From contig NZ_CP035913.1 in assembly GCF_004209755.1 (NCBI RefSeq), positions 744,001 through 808,000 of the forward strand: a stretch of DNA of 64,000 bases, read 5' to 3'. The notes below the pieces were generated by a model. That model ran no database searches and was not told the DNA's origin. It saw only the letters and a program-made list of their open reading frames with translations. The DNA comes from Pseudoduganella lutea (GTDB taxonomy: Bacteria; Pseudomonadota; Gammaproteobacteria; Burkholderiales; Burkholderiaceae_D). The translations under genes and the position numbers were made by a program. The first letter of the stretch is position 1. Every line of letters starts with the position of its first letter. Shown in pieces: positions 62,002 to 64,000 of this stretch.

Positions 62002-62505
62002 TCAGGGTGCCGCGGGCCGATCGAGGCCATCGACGGCGCGGATGGCGGCGAGCGCGCAGGCATGGTCATTGGTGGCACCGCCCCCGCCGGCGACGCCGAT
62101 CGCCCCCACGACCTGCCCCGCGGCCATTACCGGGACGCCGCCGCCGAGCAGCAGCAGTTCGGGCAGCGTGGCGAGGTTGCGCGCATCGGGGTTGGCCGCG
62201 GCGGCGCGGGCGAGGTCCAGCGTGGCGGTGCGCGTCGACAGGGCCGTGTAGGCCTTGCGCCGGCTCGCTTCGGTATTGTGCGGGCCGACCGTTTCGGCGC
62301 GCTGCAGCGCCAGCAGGTTGCCGCCGCGATCGAGCACCGTGGCGACGATCGCCCGGTCCTGGCGCCGGCAGGCATCGAGGGCGCCGGCCACCAGGCGGTT
62401 GGCGCTTTCCAGCGTGAGGTCGCCTTGCTGGCGCACCTGGGCGCCGGCTGGCAGCGCTGCCAGCATGGCAAGCAGCGCAAGGAGATGAGCGGTTGGTTTC
62501 GGCAT
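62002..62505 (-). CDS. Exported GlcG/HbpS-like protein
   Basis: A 167-residue protein with a signal peptide (MPKPTAHLLALLAMLAALPA) and the GlcG/HbpS fold (IVATVLDRGGNLLALQRAE, LLLLGGGVPV, GAIGVAGGGG). Related to the cytoplasmic protein at 27944 but periplasmic. It lies 34 bp upstream of the HIU-hydrolase gene on the same strand, so the two are probably cotranscribed. Possible heme or small-ligand binding; role unknown. Confidence 0.82.
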   Translation of the reverse strand: MPKPTAHLLALLAMLAALPAGAQVRQQGDLTLESANRLVAGALDACRRQDRAIVATVLDRGGNLLALQRAETVGPHNTEASRRKAYTALSTRTATLDLARAAAANPDARNLATLPELLLLGGGVPVMAAGQVVGAIGVAGGGGATNDHACALAAIRAVDGLDRPAAP

Positions 62506-62641
62506 CGGGTTTCGCGGTTGGTGATTCGAGACCGCCATTGTGGCGGGCGCGCCACCACGCCAGCATGATCGCCGGATGACAATCCTGTCATGTTCGCGCA
62601 CCGCCAACCGGCATAGAATGGGTGCTTTGGGCGCCACAGCC

Positions 62642-63349
62642 ATGACCATCCTCGTGATCGAAGACGAGCCGAAGACCGGCGACTACCTGCAGCGCGGCCT
62701 GGCCGAATCGGGCTTTGCCGTGCGCCTCGCGCGCAACGGGCGCGACGGGCTGGCCATCGCGCGCGAAGGGGACATCGAACTGGTGGTACTCGACGTGATG
62801 CTGCCGCGCATGGATGGCTGGCAGGTGCTCGAAGCGCTGCGCGCCGATCCGGAAACCGAGCACGTGCCCGTGTTGTTCCTGACGGCGCGCGACGAGGTGC
62901 ACGACCGCGTGCGCGGCCTGGAACTGGGGGCCGACGATTACCTCGTCAAGCCCTTCGCGTTCGTGGAGCTGGTGGCGCGCATCCGCACGCTGCTGCGGCG
63001 CGGCCCGGTGCGCGAGGAAGAACTGATCCGCATCGCCGACCTGGAGATCGACGTGATCCGGCGCCGCGTGCGCCGCGCCGGCACGGCGATCGTGCTGACG
63101 GCCCAGGAATTTGCCCTGCTGCACCTGCTGGCGCGACGCCAGGGCCAGGTGCTGTCGCGCGCCCTGATCGCCTCGCAGGTGTGGGACATGAACTTCGACA
63201 GCGATACCAACGTGATCGACGCGGCCGTGCGCCGGCTGCGCCGCAAGATCGACGATCCGTTCCCGAACAAGCTGATCCACACGCGGCGCGGCATGGGGTA
63301 TGTCTGTGAGACCGACCCATGCGAACCCGAACCGGCGCCCGGCCCATGA
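62642..63349 (+). CDS. OmpR-family response regulator (heavy-metal CusR type)
   Basis: A 235-residue regulator with a receiver (about 1-115; VIEDEP, phosphoacceptor in [12 protein letters not shown], Lys in YLVKPF) and a winged-helix DNA-binding domain (125-225, ending RRGMGYVCE). It resembles CusR/IrlR regulators of metal efflux. Its stop overlaps the kinase start by 4 bp (ATGA). No efflux genes are in the window. Confidence 0.9.
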   Translation: MTILVIEDEPKTGDYLQRGLAESGFAVRLARNGRDGLAIAREGDIELVVLDVMLPRMDGWQVLEALRADPETEHVPVLFLTARDEVHDRVRGLELGADDYLVKPFAFVELVARIRTLLRRGPVREEELIRIADLEIDVIRRRVRRAGTAIVLTAQEFALLHLLARRQGQVLSRALIASQVWDMNFDSDTNVIDAAVRRLRRKIDDPFPNKLIHTRRGMGYVCETDPCEPEPAPGP

Positions 63350-64000
63350 TGGCGGGACTGCGCCATTCGCTGGCGGCGCGCGTCACCGCGCTGTTCATGC
63401 TGATCGTCGCGCTGGCCGCGGCGGGGCTCGGCACTTACCTGTACGTGTCCTTCGTGGCCGAGATCGAACGGCGCGACGATGTCGCGCTGCTGGGCAAGCT
63501 GCGGCAGATCCAGCTGCTGCTCGGCCGCCCCGGCGCGGCCGGCCTGCTGGACACGCAGCCCGGCCTGTTCCGCGACACGATGAGCGGTCAGGAAAATTCG
63601 CTGGTGCGCTTCCTCGCGCCCGATGGCACCGTGCTGGCCGACATCAACGCCGGCAGTGAGCGCTATCCGGTGCCGGCCGCCGCCGGCACGTCTCCGGATC
63701 GCGCGGCGATCGCCGACTGGACCGGCAGCCGCGGCGATCCCGGCCGGGTCGTGGCCGGCACCGCCCGCGTGGGCGACCGCACCGTGACGGTCGTCGTCGC
63801 CCGCCTGTATGCGGAACGCAGCGCCATGTTCGCGCGATACCGTGGCCGGATCGCCGGCGCGGCCGCCCTGAGCGCCCTCGCCGTTGCGCTGTGCGCCGCG
63901 CTGATCCTGCGGCGCGGGCTGCGGCCGTTGCGGGTCGTGGCCGCGCATGCGGCGCTGGTGCGGCCCGGCACGCTGGCGCGGCGGCTCGACGCGGCAGGCG
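63346..64000 (+). CDS. Sensor histidine kinase (heavy-metal CusS type), 5' part
   Basis: Membrane sensor partner of the preceding regulator; only the first 218 codons are inside the window. Visible are span 1 (about 14-36, [19 protein letters not shown]), a periplasmic domain (to about 165), span 2 ([19 protein letters not shown]) and the start of HAMP. The ATG overlapping the regulator stop (63346) is chosen; an upstream in-frame ATG at 63319 is possible. The kinase core lies outside. Confidence 0.85.
   Translation, partial: MMAGLRHSLAARVTALFMLIVALAAAGLGTYLYVSFVAEIERRDDVALLGKLRQIQLLLGRPGAAGLLDTQPGLFRDTMSGQENSLVRFLAPDGTVLADINAGSERYPVPAAAGTSPDRAAIADWTGSRGDPGRVVAGTARVGDRTVTVVVARLYAERSAMFARYRGRIAGAAALSALAVALCAALILRRGLRPLRVVAAHAALVRPGTLARRLDAAG

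Noticed and set aside
1..64000. Search for CRISPR arrays, tRNA or rRNA genes, prophage and transposase genes
   Set aside because: No regularly spaced repeats, no cloverleaf or rRNA-like stretch and no transposase or phage gene was seen by eye; an automated scan could still find small elements.

Overview
The window looks like the chromosome of a soil- or plant-associated betaproteobacterium of the Oxalobacteraceae (Massilia, Duganella, Pseudoduganella or Herbaspirillum relatives). This is inferred from very high GC with G/C third positions, three TonB-dependent receptors, many signalling proteins, a NodD/FdeR-type regulator, and intergenic palindromes built on a GTCTGAC core. No rRNA, tRNA, CRISPR array, prophage or intact insertion sequence is visible.

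Layout. 0-5.6 kb: the end of an ABC ATPase with a TTG start and a Fur-box palindrome, a PAS-GGDEF-EAL protein, cyanase, and a three-gene membrane operon (DUF2167, M50 protease, small membrane protein). 5.8-8.1 kb: a FhuE-like siderophore receptor behind a Fur-like site. 8.1-9.9 kb: an AT-rich islet with two unrecognised genes. 9.9-15.3 kb: an MFS carrier and a double hybrid histidine kinase.

15.2-32.2 kb is the most striking block. It holds a NodD-like LysR regulator, a leftward operon of ten genes (MFS, HbpS-like protein, amidohydrolase, extradiol-type dioxygenase, FAH-family hydrolase, FAD monooxygenase, exported GH1, exported GH106 rhamnosidase, second amidohydrolase, esterase-like hydrolase) and a divergent TonB-dependent receptor. 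I read it as a locus that imports flavonoid glycosides such as rutinosides, removes rhamnose and glucose, and hydroxylates and cleaves the aglycone. The aromatic half resembles the fde naringenin cluster of Herbaspirillum.

32.3-41.6 kb is mixed: an ArsR/SRPBCC/GST/VOC cassette, a small ORF behind a hairpin that masks its ribosome site, a cyclic-nucleotide-domain flavin reductase, an SDR/AraC pair, a cold-shock protein, a small two-component pair and a DUF2243 membrane protein.

41.8-61.4 kb is a second catabolic system. An Aga operon for N-acetylgalactosamine (agaS, ROK kinase, kbaZ-like, DeoR regulator, nagA, MFS) sits beside a second MFS, a TonB receptor, a LacI regulator, two PL8 polysaccharide lyases and a GH105 unsaturated glucuronyl hydrolase. 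Six sites related to GATAACGTTATC lie in front of these units, which suggests one LacI regulon. The reading is uptake and breakdown of a chondroitin-like polymer of uronic acid and GalNAc. 61.5-64 kb: an exported HIU-hydrolase-like protein, a second HbpS-like protein and a CusRS-type two-component pair that runs off the end.
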